DNA of 29,935 nt from DASSBG01 sp964583865 (GTDB lineage Bacteria > Pseudomonadota > Gammaproteobacteria > Xanthomonadales > Rhodanobacteraceae). The stretch is from positions 1 to 29,935 of the forward strand of contig CAZOXZ010000013.1 in NCBI GenBank assembly GCA_964583865.1. Reading direction: 5' to 3'. Under the pieces are notes generated by a model, which saw only the letters and a list, made by a program, of their open reading frames with translations, had not been told where the DNA came from and ran no database searches. A program made the translations under genes and the position numbers. Shown here piece after piece: positions 17,902 through 26,003 of the stretch. Within the stretch, counting starts at the first letter, position 1. Every line of letters starts with the position of its first letter.

Positions 17902-17930
17902 TTGACACCTGCAGGCGATCAGAATAGCTT
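17902..17930 (+). promoter_or_regulatory. Candidate sigma70-type promoter of the metJ-tail gene
   Basis: A perfect TTGACA (17902-17907) is followed after 17 bases by TAGCTT (17925-17930, a poor -10). Transcription would begin near 17937, giving a very short leader before the ATG at 17948 (weak Shine-Dalgarno GAGAG). Confidence 0.4.
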
Positions 17931-17947
17931 TTGTCATTGACGAGAGC

Positions 17948-18681
17948 ATGAGTCGTACGAATACCACTGTGTCCAATTACGTCAACCCGTACATCAAGCA
18001 TGGCTTCAAGTCGGAAGCGGTCAGGAAGATCACGGTATCGATTCCGTCACATATTCTGGAACTGCTGTCGAATGAAAGAACCCGCCGGCAAGTCCTCAAC
18101 CTGCGCCACGCAACCAACAGTGACTTGCTGTGCGAGGCGTTTCTGCACGCGTTTACCGGACAACCCCTTCCCACTGATGAGGAGCTGAGACGACCCATGG
18201 CCGCGAAGAAGAAAGCGACACGGAAACGCACGACCACCACGAAGACCTCTGACACGACGACAGCGAAGACAACCGCTCGCAAGACGACGGCGAAGAAGGC
18301 TGCTGCAAAGAAGGCCACCGGCAAGACGACAGCCAAAAAGACCGCACGCAAGACGACGGCGAAGAAGGCTGCTGCAAAGAAGGCCACCGGCAAGACGACA
18401 GCCAAGAAGACCGCACGCAAGACGACGGTCAAGAAGGCTGCTGCAAAGAANNNNNNNNNNNNNNNNNNNNNNNNNNNNNNNNNNNNNNNNNNNNNNNNNN
18501 NNNNNNNNNNNNNNNNNNNNNNNNNNNNNNNNNNNNNNNNNNNNNNNNNNCGACAGCCAAGAAGACCGCACGCAAGACGACGGTCAAGAAGGCTGCTGCA
18601 AAGAAGGCCACCGGCAAGACGACAGCCAAAAAGACCGCGCGCAAGACGGCGGCGAAAAAGGCCGCACGCAAGGCCAGGTAG
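17948..18681 (+). CDS. metJ: MetJ-type repressor fused to a histone H1-like lysine-rich tail (spans a 100-N gap)
   Basis: Residues 1-83 are a clear MetJ ribbon-helix-helix repressor: YVNPYIKHGFKSEAVRKI, the beta strand RKITVSIP (K27 and T29 match the base-contacting Lys and Thr of E. coli MetJ), and helices with ERTRRQVLNLRHATNSDLL and CEAFLHAFTGQPLP. MetJ binds S-adenosylmethionine and represses methionine genes. The usual last 20-25 residues of MetJ are absent. From residue 84 the chain becomes a Lys/Ala/Thr/Arg-rich tail like bacterial histone H1-type proteins, with a 23-residue unit repeated. The gap at 18451-18550 changes the frame, but collapsing a 55-base duplicate flank gives one intact frame of 192 residues with three units. 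An in-frame ATG at 18197 (MAAKKKATRKR) could give the tail alone. The function of the fusion is inferred: DNA compaction or stronger non-specific DNA binding. Confidence 0.88.
18281..18642 (+). repeat. 69-bp tandem repeats encoding the basic tail
   Basis: Units start at 18281, 18350, 18419 (cut by the gap) and 18574. Each encodes 23 residues of the pattern KTT(A/V)KKAAAKKATG followed by KTTAKKTAR. Units 1 and 2 differ by one base (AAA or AAG), and the third type carries GTC (Val) for GCG (Ala). The near-identity shows recent amplification, so copy number may vary between strains. Each unit is a multiple of three, so changes keep the frame. Confidence 0.9.
18451..18550. other. Assembly gap (100 N) inside the tandem repeat
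   Basis: The 55 bases before the gap (18396-18450) are identical to the 55 after it (18551-18605). Removing the N run and one copy restores the frame of the metJ-tail gene. The gap therefore looks like a contig overlap in a repeat; the true number of 69-bp units is unknown. Confidence 0.85.
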
Positions 18682-18708
18682 ACGGGCCAGCAACTCAGCT
18701 CCCAGAAT

Positions 18709-18743
18709 CATGCCACGCAGACCGCTGAAAGTCGCGTGGCATG
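18709..18743 (+). terminator. Perfect 10-bp hairpin after the metJ-tail gene
   Basis: CATGCCACGC (18709-18718) pairs with GCGTGGCATG (18734-18743) across a 15-base loop, 27 bases after the stop codon. No T run follows, so it may be a transcript-end stabiliser, a weak terminator, or an operator for the next gene. Confidence 0.4.
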
Positions 18744-18903
18744 GTCAAGTTCCGTACCCGTGGCACGTCATGCGTCGGCCAAACGTTGCTCTATTGCACG
18801 GTTGGCGGTACCTTTGGGCTGACCGTGCCGACAGGCCATGCGCCTGTGGTTCCCAGGGGGAGTCGAAACTGGTACGGGAACATTCAACCCGGAGGCACAA
18901 TCC

Positions 18904-19929
18904 ATGAAGCATGTTCCCCGCAACGGCAAAATCATGACGAGACAGCGTGGTGATGCCTTGCCGTCCATCATTGCCGTGGTCGTCATTCTCATTATCGTCG
19001 CATTGGCTGCGTGGTTTCTCATCTTCAAGCCACGCAGTGAACAGGCGCCGCCACCACCACCGCCGCCGACAGCCAGTGCGGCAGCCGAGGCGGCATCTGC
19101 ACCTCCGCCACCGGAAAACGTGGATGCCCTCACCGCCGACGAGCTCATCGACAAGGCACAGAAGGCGTACAACGACGGCCGCCTGATCTCTCCCGAAGGC
19201 AACAATGCGTTCGTGTTCTACCTGAAGGCCCTGGAGAAGGATCCGCAGAACGCGGTCGCCAGCGGCGCCTTGCGCGAGACGTTCTCGTTTGCGGCCAGTG
19301 CCGTTGAGCGGGACATCAATGCCAATGCCTTCGACGAGGCCCAACGCGAGATTGCACTGTTGGCCGAGGCCGATCCCACCAACTATACGCTGACCATCCT
19401 GCGCGCCAAACTCGATGCCCAGCAAAAGCTGGCAGCCCGGGCCGAAGAACAAGCCAAGCAGGTCGAGCAACAGGCCGAAGCCCAGGCCGAGGCGACACGT
19501 TTGGCCGCACAGCAGGCAGCGGAACAGGCCCGTCTGGAAGCGGAGGCCGCCGCCGCGGCGTCCGCAGCAGCGGCAGCGGCACAACCGGCTCCTCGAACAA
19601 CCACCCAGCCGACAGCGGAACCGGAGCCCGAACCGCCCCCACCACCGGAGCCGGCTGGCCCGACCCGTGGCCCGCAGATCGTCAAGACGGTCCAGCCGCA
19701 GTATCCGCCACGGGCGTTCCGCCAGCGCATCCAGGGCTGGGTGAAAGTCGAGTTCACGGTGGACGTGAACGGCGATGTCATCGAAGCCCATGCGGTGGAA
19801 TCCAACCGCGGGCATGTGTTTGACCGCGCGGCCGTGGAAGCGATCAAGCGATGGAAGTTCAAGCCGGCGCTCGAGAACGGCAAGCCGGTGGAAGCCACAC
19901 TGACGCAGCCCATCAACTTCAGTCTCTGA
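18904..19929 (+). CDS. TonB-family energy-coupling protein with extended periplasmic region
   Basis: This 341-residue protein is anchored by one membrane segment (about 17-39, IIAVVVILIIVALAAWFLI), followed by a Pro-rich stretch (about 45-75). A helical region (about 80-165, ADELIDKAQKAYNDGRLIS, FYLKALEKDPQNAVA) looks like tetratricopeptide repeats. Then come a Gln/Glu/Ala-rich coiled coil (about 175-230), a second proline stretch, and a C-terminal TonB domain (about 255-341) with VQPQYPPRAFRQRIQGWVKV and AVEAIKRWKFKPAL. TonB-like proteins pass proton-motive energy from ExbBD to outer-membrane receptors. No exbB or exbD is nearby, and the long mid-region is unlike classic TonB. The ATG at 18904 has GGAGG 8 bases upstream. 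Confidence 0.85.
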   Translation: MKHVPRNGKIMTRQRGDALPSIIAVVVILIIVALAAWFLIFKPRSEQAPPPPPPPTASAAAEAASAPPPPENVDALTADELIDKAQKAYNDGRLISPEGNNAFVFYLKALEKDPQNAVASGALRETFSFAASAVERDINANAFDEAQREIALLAEADPTNYTLTILRAKLDAQQKLAARAEEQAKQVEQQAEAQAEATRLAAQQAAEQARLEAEAAAAASAAAAAAQPAPRTTTQPTAEPEPEPPPPPEPAGPTRGPQIVKTVQPQYPPRAFRQRIQGWVKVEFTVDVNGDVIEAHAVESNRGHVFDRAAVEAIKRWKFKPALENGKPVEATLTQPINFSL

Positions 19930-19951
19930 GAGGTACTGTGAGTTCGTCAGT

Positions 19952-20073
19952 CTCGGAGCCGGTCCACGGATGGACCGGCGCGACCAATCACGCAGGTGAT
20001 TGAACCGCAGGAGCGGAGACGGGTATGTACCGGCCCCGCGACTGCGCAAATCCGCAGGATGTGGGTTTGCTCA
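19952..20073. repeat. Structured intergenic repeat, copy 2
   Basis: This matches 14042-14163 without gaps, at about 84% identity. The hairpins are kept: GCCGGTCC/GGACCGGC (perfect here, where copy 1 has a U-G pair), CAATCAC-GCAG-GTGATTG, GGGT/GCCC and CAAATCC/GGGTTTG (one U-G pair where copy 1 has U-A). It lies between the convergent TonB-like and beta-lactamase-like genes, directly after the TonB-like stop, the same position as copy 1 relative to its upstream gene. Confidence 0.8.
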
Positions 20074-20168
20074 TTTGCGCTGACACATCGCCGCACCAGA
20101 CCATCCGCCTCGCGGGGCGCAATTGTCTGCTGCCATTGAATGGCTTGCGGGAATTCAGATGCCCCGGA

Positions 20169-21353
20169 TCAGTCTAGCTCCAGCCAGTCAACGCTGGGCA
20201 ACTGCAGCACCCGGTCGGCAAAGGCCGGCATCAGGCGCCCCGGAAATGAGCAGCTGCAGTTCCACAGGGCCACCATGCCGATGCGGTACTCGGGAAAGAA
20301 TCCGATGATGGCGCGATAGCCCTGTACTGCCCCGGCGTGATACACCAGAGCGTGTCCGTTGTAGTCATACACGCGCCAGCCAAGGGCATAACTGGCACCA
20401 CGCAGGCGCACGCGCCGCCAGCGTGAGTACCGCGTCTGGTATGGCGTATCCACCTCCGGCTTGTGCAGTTGCTGCAACAGGCGTGCGGAAAAGACATCGG
20501 GGTTGGCCCCCATCTGCGCGGCCAGCCACTTCTCCATGTCGCGAATACTGGCATTGACTCCCGCTGCAGGCGAAACCCAGTAGTAGTTCGGCTTGGGCCC
20601 CAGGGACACGAACTGCTTTCCACGCCATACATGCGGCCGGGCCCAACTGGCGCTGTTTTCCAGGGCATCACGTCCGAAGCTTGCGGTGTTCATGGCCAAC
20701 GGCTGGAAGATCCGCTTGGCAATCTGGTGCTTGAAGAAGTCGCCGGTCAACGGGTACACCATATCACCGAAGATGCTGAAGGCGATGTTCTGATAGCTGT
20801 AGCACTCGCCGACGTCGCAGGTCAGGTTGACCTTGTCCAGCCGGCGCACCAGCTCACGGTACGACTCACCCTCCTCCAGCAGATTGTCGAAGGCATTGCG
20901 TGGCAGACCGGTGCGATGGCTGAGCAGGTCGCGCACAGTCATGCGGTCGGTCGCGCGATCGTTGTGCATGCGAAAATAGGTCAATACATCCGCCACCCGC
21001 GTATCCCAGGCCAACTGGCCGTCGGCCACCATCAGACCCGCCAGCGCACTGGTAAAGCCCTTGGAAAGGGACGCCAGACGGAAAACCGTGGTCGGTTCCA
21101 CCGGCTTGCCCGAGTCGACATCGACCACACCCACGCTCTTTTCCAGGACCACCTGATCACGGTACACGATGGCCGTGACCAGGCCCGGCGTCTTGCCGGA
21201 GGCCACCAGTTGATCGGCCAGATGGCCGTAGTCATTGACCAGGCGCTGGAGGACCTCGTCGCTGACGGGTTTGCCGGCCGCACTCCCGGCCAGGGCAGTT
21301 GCCGGAATGAGCGCACACATCAAGAGCATCCAGCCTTGGGCAAACCAGCGCAC
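20169..21353 (-). CDS. Serine beta-lactamase-family protein (class C/penicillin-binding type)
   Basis: This 394-residue exported serine hydrolase has a signal peptide at about 1-24 (LLMCALIPATALAGS) and active-site motifs SxxK at S95-K98 (RLASLSKGF), YxN at Y187-N189 (YSYQN) and HxG at H339-G341 (VYHAGAVQGYR). HxG in place of KTG is common in the esterase and D-peptidase members of this family, so it may be a cell-wall peptidase or esterase rather than a drug-hydrolysing enzyme. The GTG at 21353 (RWFAQGWML) is preferred over upstream starts because those would run through the promoter of the divergent lemA gene; an ATG at 21329 is the alternative. Confidence 0.85.
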   Translation of the reverse strand: MRWFAQGWMLLMCALIPATALAGSAAGKPVSDEVLQRLVNDYGHLADQLVASGKTPGLVTAIVYRDQVVLEKSVGVVDVDSGKPVEPTTVFRLASLSKGFTSALAGLMVADGQLAWDTRVADVLTYFRMHNDRATDRMTVRDLLSHRTGLPRNAFDNLLEEGESYRELVRRLDKVNLTCDVGECYSYQNIAFSIFGDMVYPLTGDFFKHQIAKRIFQPLAMNTASFGRDALENSASWARPHVWRGKQFVSLGPKPNYYWVSPAAGVNASIRDMEKWLAAQMGANPDVFSARLLQQLHKPEVDTPYQTRYSRWRRVRLRGASYALGWRVYDYNGHALVYHAGAVQGYRAIIGFFPEYRIGMVALWNCSCSFPGRLMPAFADRVLQLPSVDWLELD

Positions 21354-21408
21354 GCGAATGGTATGCTTGCGGCCACGATTCGCCGTTGGGCGCCCCGAGG
21401 AACAGAAC

Positions 21409-21999
21409 ATGCTGACAACCATCATTGTCTTGGTGATTCTCGCGATCATCGTTTTCTACTGCATCGGTATCTACAACGGCCTGGTCAAGGCACGCAACGA
21501 TTACAAGAACGCCTTTGCCCAGATCGACGTGCAGCTGAACCGGCGCCATGACCTGATTCCCAACCTTGTGGAAACAGCCAAGGGCTATCTCAAGCATGAG
21601 CGAGAGACCCTGGAGGCCGTCATCAAGGCCCGCAATTCGGCGGTTGATGGCCTTGCCAATGCCAAGAGCAACCCGGGCGACCCGGATGCGATGAAGAACC
21701 TGGCCGGCAGCGAAAACATGCTGACCCAGGCCCTGGGCCGGCTATTCGCGCTGCGCGAGGATTACCCGGATCTCAAGGCCAGCCAGAACATGATGCAGCT
21801 CTCCGAACAGCTCACGTCCACGGAAAACAAGGTGGCGTTTGCGCGGCAAGCCTACAATGATTCGGTGATGAGCTACAACAACAAGCGCGAAGTTTTCCCC
21901 AGCTCCATCGTCGCCAACATGTTCAGCTTCGTGCCAGCCCAATTGCTGGAGATCGAGGATCCGGAAAAACGCGAAGCGCCGCAGGTATCTTTTGACTGA
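21409..21999 (+). CDS. lemA: LemA-family membrane protein
   Basis: This 196-residue protein has one N-terminal membrane segment (TIIVLVILAIIVFYCIGIYNG) and then the LemA helical domain, with signatures FAQIDVQLNRRHDLIPNLVETAKGY, YPDLKASQNMMQLSEQL, AYNDSVMSYNNKREVFPSSIVA and FEIEDPE-like LLEIEDPEKREAP. The biochemical role of LemA is not known. It is often encoded next to M48 membrane proteases, as here. The ATG at 21409 has a GAGG about 9 bases upstream. It is the first gene of a three-gene run and is divergent from the beta-lactamase-like gene across only 55 bases. Confidence 0.95.
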   Translation: MLTTIIVLVILAIIVFYCIGIYNGLVKARNDYKNAFAQIDVQLNRRHDLIPNLVETAKGYLKHERETLEAVIKARNSAVDGLANAKSNPGDPDAMKNLAGSENMLTQALGRLFALREDYPDLKASQNMMQLSEQLTSTENKVAFARQAYNDSVMSYNNKREVFPSSIVANMFSFVPAQLLEIEDPEKREAPQVSFD

Positions 22000-22100
22000 C
22001 GCGATGGCACGCCTGCCGGCATGACCAGCTGCAGCCACGGTTTCGGCTTCGCCGGCCAGGTCGCCTCGCCACCCCGCCGCCACCTCACAAGCTGCACGCG

Positions 22101-24128
22101 ATGAATTTCTTTCAGCTTCAGGAGCAGGCCCGACATGCCAGCCGTCGCATGGTGGTGCTGTTCGTGCTGGCCGTCATCGCCATCGTGCTGGCCGTGGACC
22201 TGGTGGTTTACCTGGCCGGATTCGGGCGCGTCGCGGCAAGCGATCCGGCCAGCGCCCCACAGGGCTCTGCGCCGGATTTCACCGTGCTGGCCTGGGTCAG
22301 CGTGCTGGTCGCGGCCATCATCGGCCTGACCTCCCTGTTCCGGCTGCTGCAGCTGCGCTCCGGCGGTGCCACGGTGGCCCGCAGCATGGGCGCCACACCG
22401 GTGGCTCCGGACACCACTGATCCGGCCTGGCAGCGCTTGCGCAACGTCATCGAGGAGATTGCCATCGCCGCGGGCGTGCCGGTACCGGACATCTTCGTGA
22501 TGGAGAACGAAACCGCCATCAATGCATTTGCCGCCGGATTTTCGCCAGCGGATGCCGCGGTATGCGTGACGCAAGGTTGCCTGGAGGCCCTGACACGCGA
22601 TGAACTGCAAGGCGTGATCGCGCACGAATTCAGCCATGTGCTCAATGGTGACATGCGCCTGAACATCCGCCTGATCGGCCTGCTGTTCGGCATCCTCGCC
22701 CTTGCCTCGGCCGGACGGCTGGTGATGTACAGCGGGGCCTTCGGCGGCGGTCGCCGCAACAATTCCAGCGGCTACACGGTCCTGCTGGGCATGGCATTGC
22801 TGCTCATTGGTAGCGTGGGGTATTTCTTCGGACGCATCATCCAGGCTTCGGTGTCGCGGGCACGCGAGTCGCTGGCCGATGCCTCGGCGGTGCAATTCAC
22901 GCGACAGACGGACGGCATCGCCGGCGCCCTGAAGAAGATCGCCGTGCTGGAAGATGGCTCGCTGCTGACAGCGCAGGAAACCACGCACGTGGCCCATATG
23001 CTGTTCGGCGAAGGCTTGGCCGCATCGCGCCTTTTCGCGACCCATCCACCGCTGCTGGAGCGCATCAAGGCGCTGCAACCGGAGTTCGATCCGGACGAGC
23101 TCGAGGATGTGGCCCGCAAGCTGCATGCACGGCTGTATGCGCCGCCCGCGGAGCCAGTACCGCCTGAGACAACCGAGGCTGGTGGCACGCCCCAGAGCCG
23201 CCACTTCGACATCCCCGGGCTGGAAGGCATGGAAGGTGCCGCCGTGGTGGCCACGAGTGCCGCGATCCTGGCGGGCGCTTCGGGCAACCAGCGCAAGATT
23301 CACGTCAGCGCCAACGAAGCCAGCAATGAAACCGGAACCTTCGATCCGGCGCACATCTCACTGGCCGGTGCGATGCACGCCCACATCCCCGAAGGGCTGG
23401 CACAAGCGGCCCGTGATCCGGGCCAGGTCATGTTGTTGCTGCTTGCCATGGGCGTTGCCCGCAACCAGGATGCCAGCCGCGCAGCCCAACTCGAAGCCGC
23501 GGTGGCAGAGGTTGACGACACGGCCGCAGCGCGCATCCGTGCGCTCGCCGATGAGGTGGCAACACTGCACCCGGCCTTGTACCTGCCACTGGCGATCCTG
23601 GTATTCCCGGCACTGCGTCGTTTGCCACCCAGCCGCCTGCAATGGCTGAGTTCCCGGCTCGACACCATCGTCCATGCCGACGGCCAACTGGTGCTGCACG
23701 AGTATTGCCTGGTGAAGATGCTGCAGGTCCAGGTGGTGGACGTCCTGACGCCATCACGCGCGCACGGCAGCGGCAACCTGAAGCTCGGCCGCTGCAGCAA
23801 CGAAATGCGTGACCTGTTCGCCTTGGTGGCCGATCACGGCCACAGCGAGACGGCGGACGCGCGGCGCGCGTTCCAGGCTGCCTGCGACGAAGCGTTGCCG
23901 GGCCATGCGCTGGATTTTGACGTGCCGGACAATGCCCTTGAAGCCCTGGACAAGGCACTGGCACGGCTGGACAAGCTGAACCCTGCGGGGAAGGAGCTTG
24001 TGGTCCGTGGCCTGGCCTGCGCCATCCGTTTCGATGGCCAGGTGACGGTAGCGGAGGCCGAGCTGTTGCGCGTCACCTGTGCGGCATTGCACTGCCCGCT
24101 GCCGCCGTTTCTTGCCGACGACCACTGA
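22101..24128 (+). CDS. M48-family membrane metalloprotease with long C-terminal extension
   Basis: This 675-residue protein resembles HtpX/Ste24-type zinc proteases in its first 340 residues: two N-terminal membrane segments (about 17-40 and 62-82), HEFSH at 175-179 with catalytic E176, a further pair of membrane segments (about 192-210 and 226-246), and the third zinc ligand E256 in SRARESLADASAVQFTR. The remaining 330 residues are soluble and mostly helical. They include a segment (VRGLACAIRFDGQVTVAEAELLRVTCAAL, read in parts near 630-660) like TerB-type metal-binding helical domains. HtpX proteins are about 290 residues, so the extension is distinctive. With LemA upstream it probably acts in envelope protein quality control. 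Confidence 0.9.
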   Translation: MNFFQLQEQARHASRRMVVLFVLAVIAIVLAVDLVVYLAGFGRVAASDPASAPQGSAPDFTVLAWVSVLVAAIIGLTSLFRLLQLRSGGATVARSMGATPVAPDTTDPAWQRLRNVIEEIAIAAGVPVPDIFVMENETAINAFAAGFSPADAAVCVTQGCLEALTRDELQGVIAHEFSHVLNGDMRLNIRLIGLLFGILALASAGRLVMYSGAFGGGRRNNSSGYTVLLGMALLLIGSVGYFFGRIIQASVSRARESLADASAVQFTRQTDGIAGALKKIAVLEDGSLLTAQETTHVAHMLFGEGLAASRLFATHPPLLERIKALQPEFDPDELEDVARKLHARLYAPPAEPVPPETTEAGGTPQSRHFDIPGLEGMEGAAVVATSAAILAGASGNQRKIHVSANEASNETGTFDPAHISLAGAMHAHIPEGLAQAARDPGQVMLLLLAMGVARNQDASRAAQLEAAVAEVDDTAAARIRALADEVATLHPALYLPLAILVFPALRRLPPSRLQWLSSRLDTIVHADGQLVLHEYCLVKMLQVQVVDVLTPSRAHGSGNLKLGRCSNEMRDLFALVADHGHSETADARRAFQAACDEALPGHALDFDVPDNALEALDKALARLDKLNPAGKELVVRGLACAIRFDGQVTVAEAELLRVTCAALHCPLPPFLADDH

Positions 24129-24134
24129 CTGCTC

Positions 24135-25490
24135 ATGCCCACCCCGGATACCTACCGCAACCGGCAACTCCCACCGAAAGGCGAGGAGAGGCAGGCATTG
24201 CTGTTGTCTGCCACGGCATTTTTCATGGTGCTGTGTTCCTACTACATCATGCGCCCGGTGCGCGACCAGCTCGGTGGGGCGGTGGGTTCGGCCGGCCTGC
24301 CCTTGTTCTACGGTGTGGTCTTTCTGGTGATGTTGGCCATCACGCCGCTATTCGGCGCGCTGGTGGCACGTTTCTCACGCCGCCGCTTGATCGCGATCTG
24401 CTACAGCTTCTTCGTCGTCTGCCTGCTGCTGTTCGTGCCGGCCTTTGCCATGCAGGAACGCCTCGGCGCAACCTTGCTGGGCACGGTGTTCTACGCTTGG
24501 GTGAGCGTGTTCAACCTGTTCGTGGTGTCGCTGTTCTGGAGCCTGATGGCCGATGTCTTCAACAACCACCAGTCGCAGCGGCTGTTCCCGCTGATCGGCA
24601 TCGGCGGCACGCTGGGGGCGCTGGTCGGGCCCTTGCTGACCACGGCGCTGGTCGGCATCGTGGGTGTTGCCCCGCTGCTGGTGATCTCGGCCGCAGTGCT
24701 GGCCGCGGCCATGGGCATCCTGCTGTACCTGGCCCATCGCCGTGGTGCCGGCGCGGCGCCGGCCGAGGCCATCGGCGGCTCCATGCTGGCCGGCATCAAG
24801 CAAGCCTTCAAGCAGCCATTCGTGCGCCTGATGGCGATCTTGATGTTGTTGTCGGATGGCATCGGCACGGTCGCCTATGCGCTGCTGGCCGACTACGCCA
24901 ACACCCACGTAGCCGGGCGCGTGGCGCAGACTGCGTTTTACGGCCGCATTGATTTCGCCGCCAATCTGCTGGTCATCATCCTGCAGGTTACGGTGACCCG
25001 CTGGTTGCTGGTGCGCCACGGTGCGGGCCGCGCGCTGGTCTTGGCCGAATTGGGCAATGTGGCCCTGTTCGTCCTGCTGGCGGTGTTTGCCCTGCACACG
25101 ATTCCGCTGCCATGGGTGAGCCTGGAAACGGGTTTGGTGACGCTGGCCGTGCCGGCGATCGCGCTGATCATGGTGGGCACGCGCGGCCTCGCCTACGGCC
25201 TCATCACGCCGGCCGCCAACACCTTGTACACCCGCGCCGCACGCGAGGCACGTTACAAGGGCAAGAATTTCGTCGAAACCGCGGTGTGGCGCTTCGGCGA
25301 CGTGGTGGTGACCAGCTCCCTGTCCGCGCTGAAGGGGCTGGGTGCAGGCATTCCACTGCTGGCCGGAATCAGCGCAACGGCGGCGGCGCTGGCGGCCGTG
25401 ACCGGATGGCGCGCAGGGCAATCCTCGGATCTGGCACCACGCCAGACCGCCACCCACGACCGGGAAACGGTGCAGGCGGGCAGCTCCTGA
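24135..25490 (+). CDS. MFS-type transporter resembling NTP/NDP exchange transporters
   Basis: This 451-residue protein has about twelve membrane segments. It opens with FFMVLCSYYIMRPVRDQLG, a motif shared with the Npt1/Npt2 (ATP/ADP translocase-like) branch of the major facilitator superfamily, and SLFWSLMADVFNNHQSQRLFPLIGIGGTLGALVGP is also typical. Free-living bacteria carry such proteins with unknown substrates, so nucleotide exchange should not be assumed. It begins six bases after the M48 protease stop, so it is in the lemA operon. The C-terminal 30 residues are hydrophilic and cytoplasmic. Confidence 0.85.
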   Translation: MPTPDTYRNRQLPPKGEERQALLLSATAFFMVLCSYYIMRPVRDQLGGAVGSAGLPLFYGVVFLVMLAITPLFGALVARFSRRRLIAICYSFFVVCLLLFVPAFAMQERLGATLLGTVFYAWVSVFNLFVVSLFWSLMADVFNNHQSQRLFPLIGIGGTLGALVGPLLTTALVGIVGVAPLLVISAAVLAAAMGILLYLAHRRGAGAAPAEAIGGSMLAGIKQAFKQPFVRLMAILMLLSDGIGTVAYALLADYANTHVAGRVAQTAFYGRIDFAANLLVIILQVTVTRWLLVRHGAGRALVLAELGNVALFVLLAVFALHTIPLPWVSLETGLVTLAVPAIALIMVGTRGLAYGLITPAANTLYTRAAREARYKGKNFVETAVWRFGDVVVTSSLSALKGLGAGIPLLAGISATAAALAAVTGWRAGQSSDLAPRQTATHDRETVQAGSS

Positions 25491-25515
25491 TCGTCTACAC
25501 CTGCGGCGGCCGGAA

Positions 25516-25944
25516 TCAGCCGCTGATGTAGTTCTGCAGATGTTCGATCTCTTCGCTTTGCTGGTCGATGACCGCCTTGACCAGATCGCCGATCGACACC
25601 AGCCCGACGAGCGTGTCGTTCTCGACCACCGGCAGGTGGCGCATGCGCTTGTCCGTGCAAAGCTGCATACACTCGGCCACGCTGGCGTCGGGACTGACCA
25701 CCACCACGTTGCGTGACATGATTTCCGCAACGGGCGTGTCGCTGGAGTGACGCTGCTTCAGGATGACCTTGCGGGCATAGTCCCGCTCGGACATCAAGCC
25801 GACAAGATTGCCGTCATCCATCACCACCAGCGCGCCGATTTCGTATTCCGCCATACGCTGCAGGGCCGTCAGCACGGTTTCCCCCGAACTGACCCTGACC
25901 ACGTCGCTGCCTTTCGTATTGAGCAAATGCCTGACTTGCCGCAT
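25516..25944 (-). CDS. CBS-pair protein
   Basis: The 142-residue protein consists of two CBS domains and little else: residues about 8-60 (VVRVSSGETVLTALQRMAEYEIGALVVMDD, GLMSERDYARKVIL) and 70-128 (IMSRNVVVVSPDASVAECMQLCTDKRMRHLPVV, GLVSIGDLVKAVI). Such proteins bind adenine nucleotides such as AMP, ATP or S-adenosylmethionine and act as energy sensors for partners unknown here. The ATG at 25944 is chosen for the MRQVRHLL start and the GGAGA upstream. It is convergent with the transporter gene. Confidence 0.92.
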   Translation of the reverse strand: MRQVRHLLNTKGSDVVRVSSGETVLTALQRMAEYEIGALVVMDDGNLVGLMSERDYARKVILKQRHSSDTPVAEIMSRNVVVVSPDASVAECMQLCTDKRMRHLPVVENDTLVGLVSIGDLVKAVIDQQSEEIEHLQNYISG

Positions 25945-26003
25945 GCCTGTTCTCCGGGTGGCCTGGGTCGAGTGTAGCGCCTTGACGGCAAAGGACAAGT
26001 TTC

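Noticed and set aside
18741..18775. Second sigma54 promoter at TGGCACGTCATGCGT
   Set aside because: The -24 half fits, but the -12 half is GCGT instead of TTGC.
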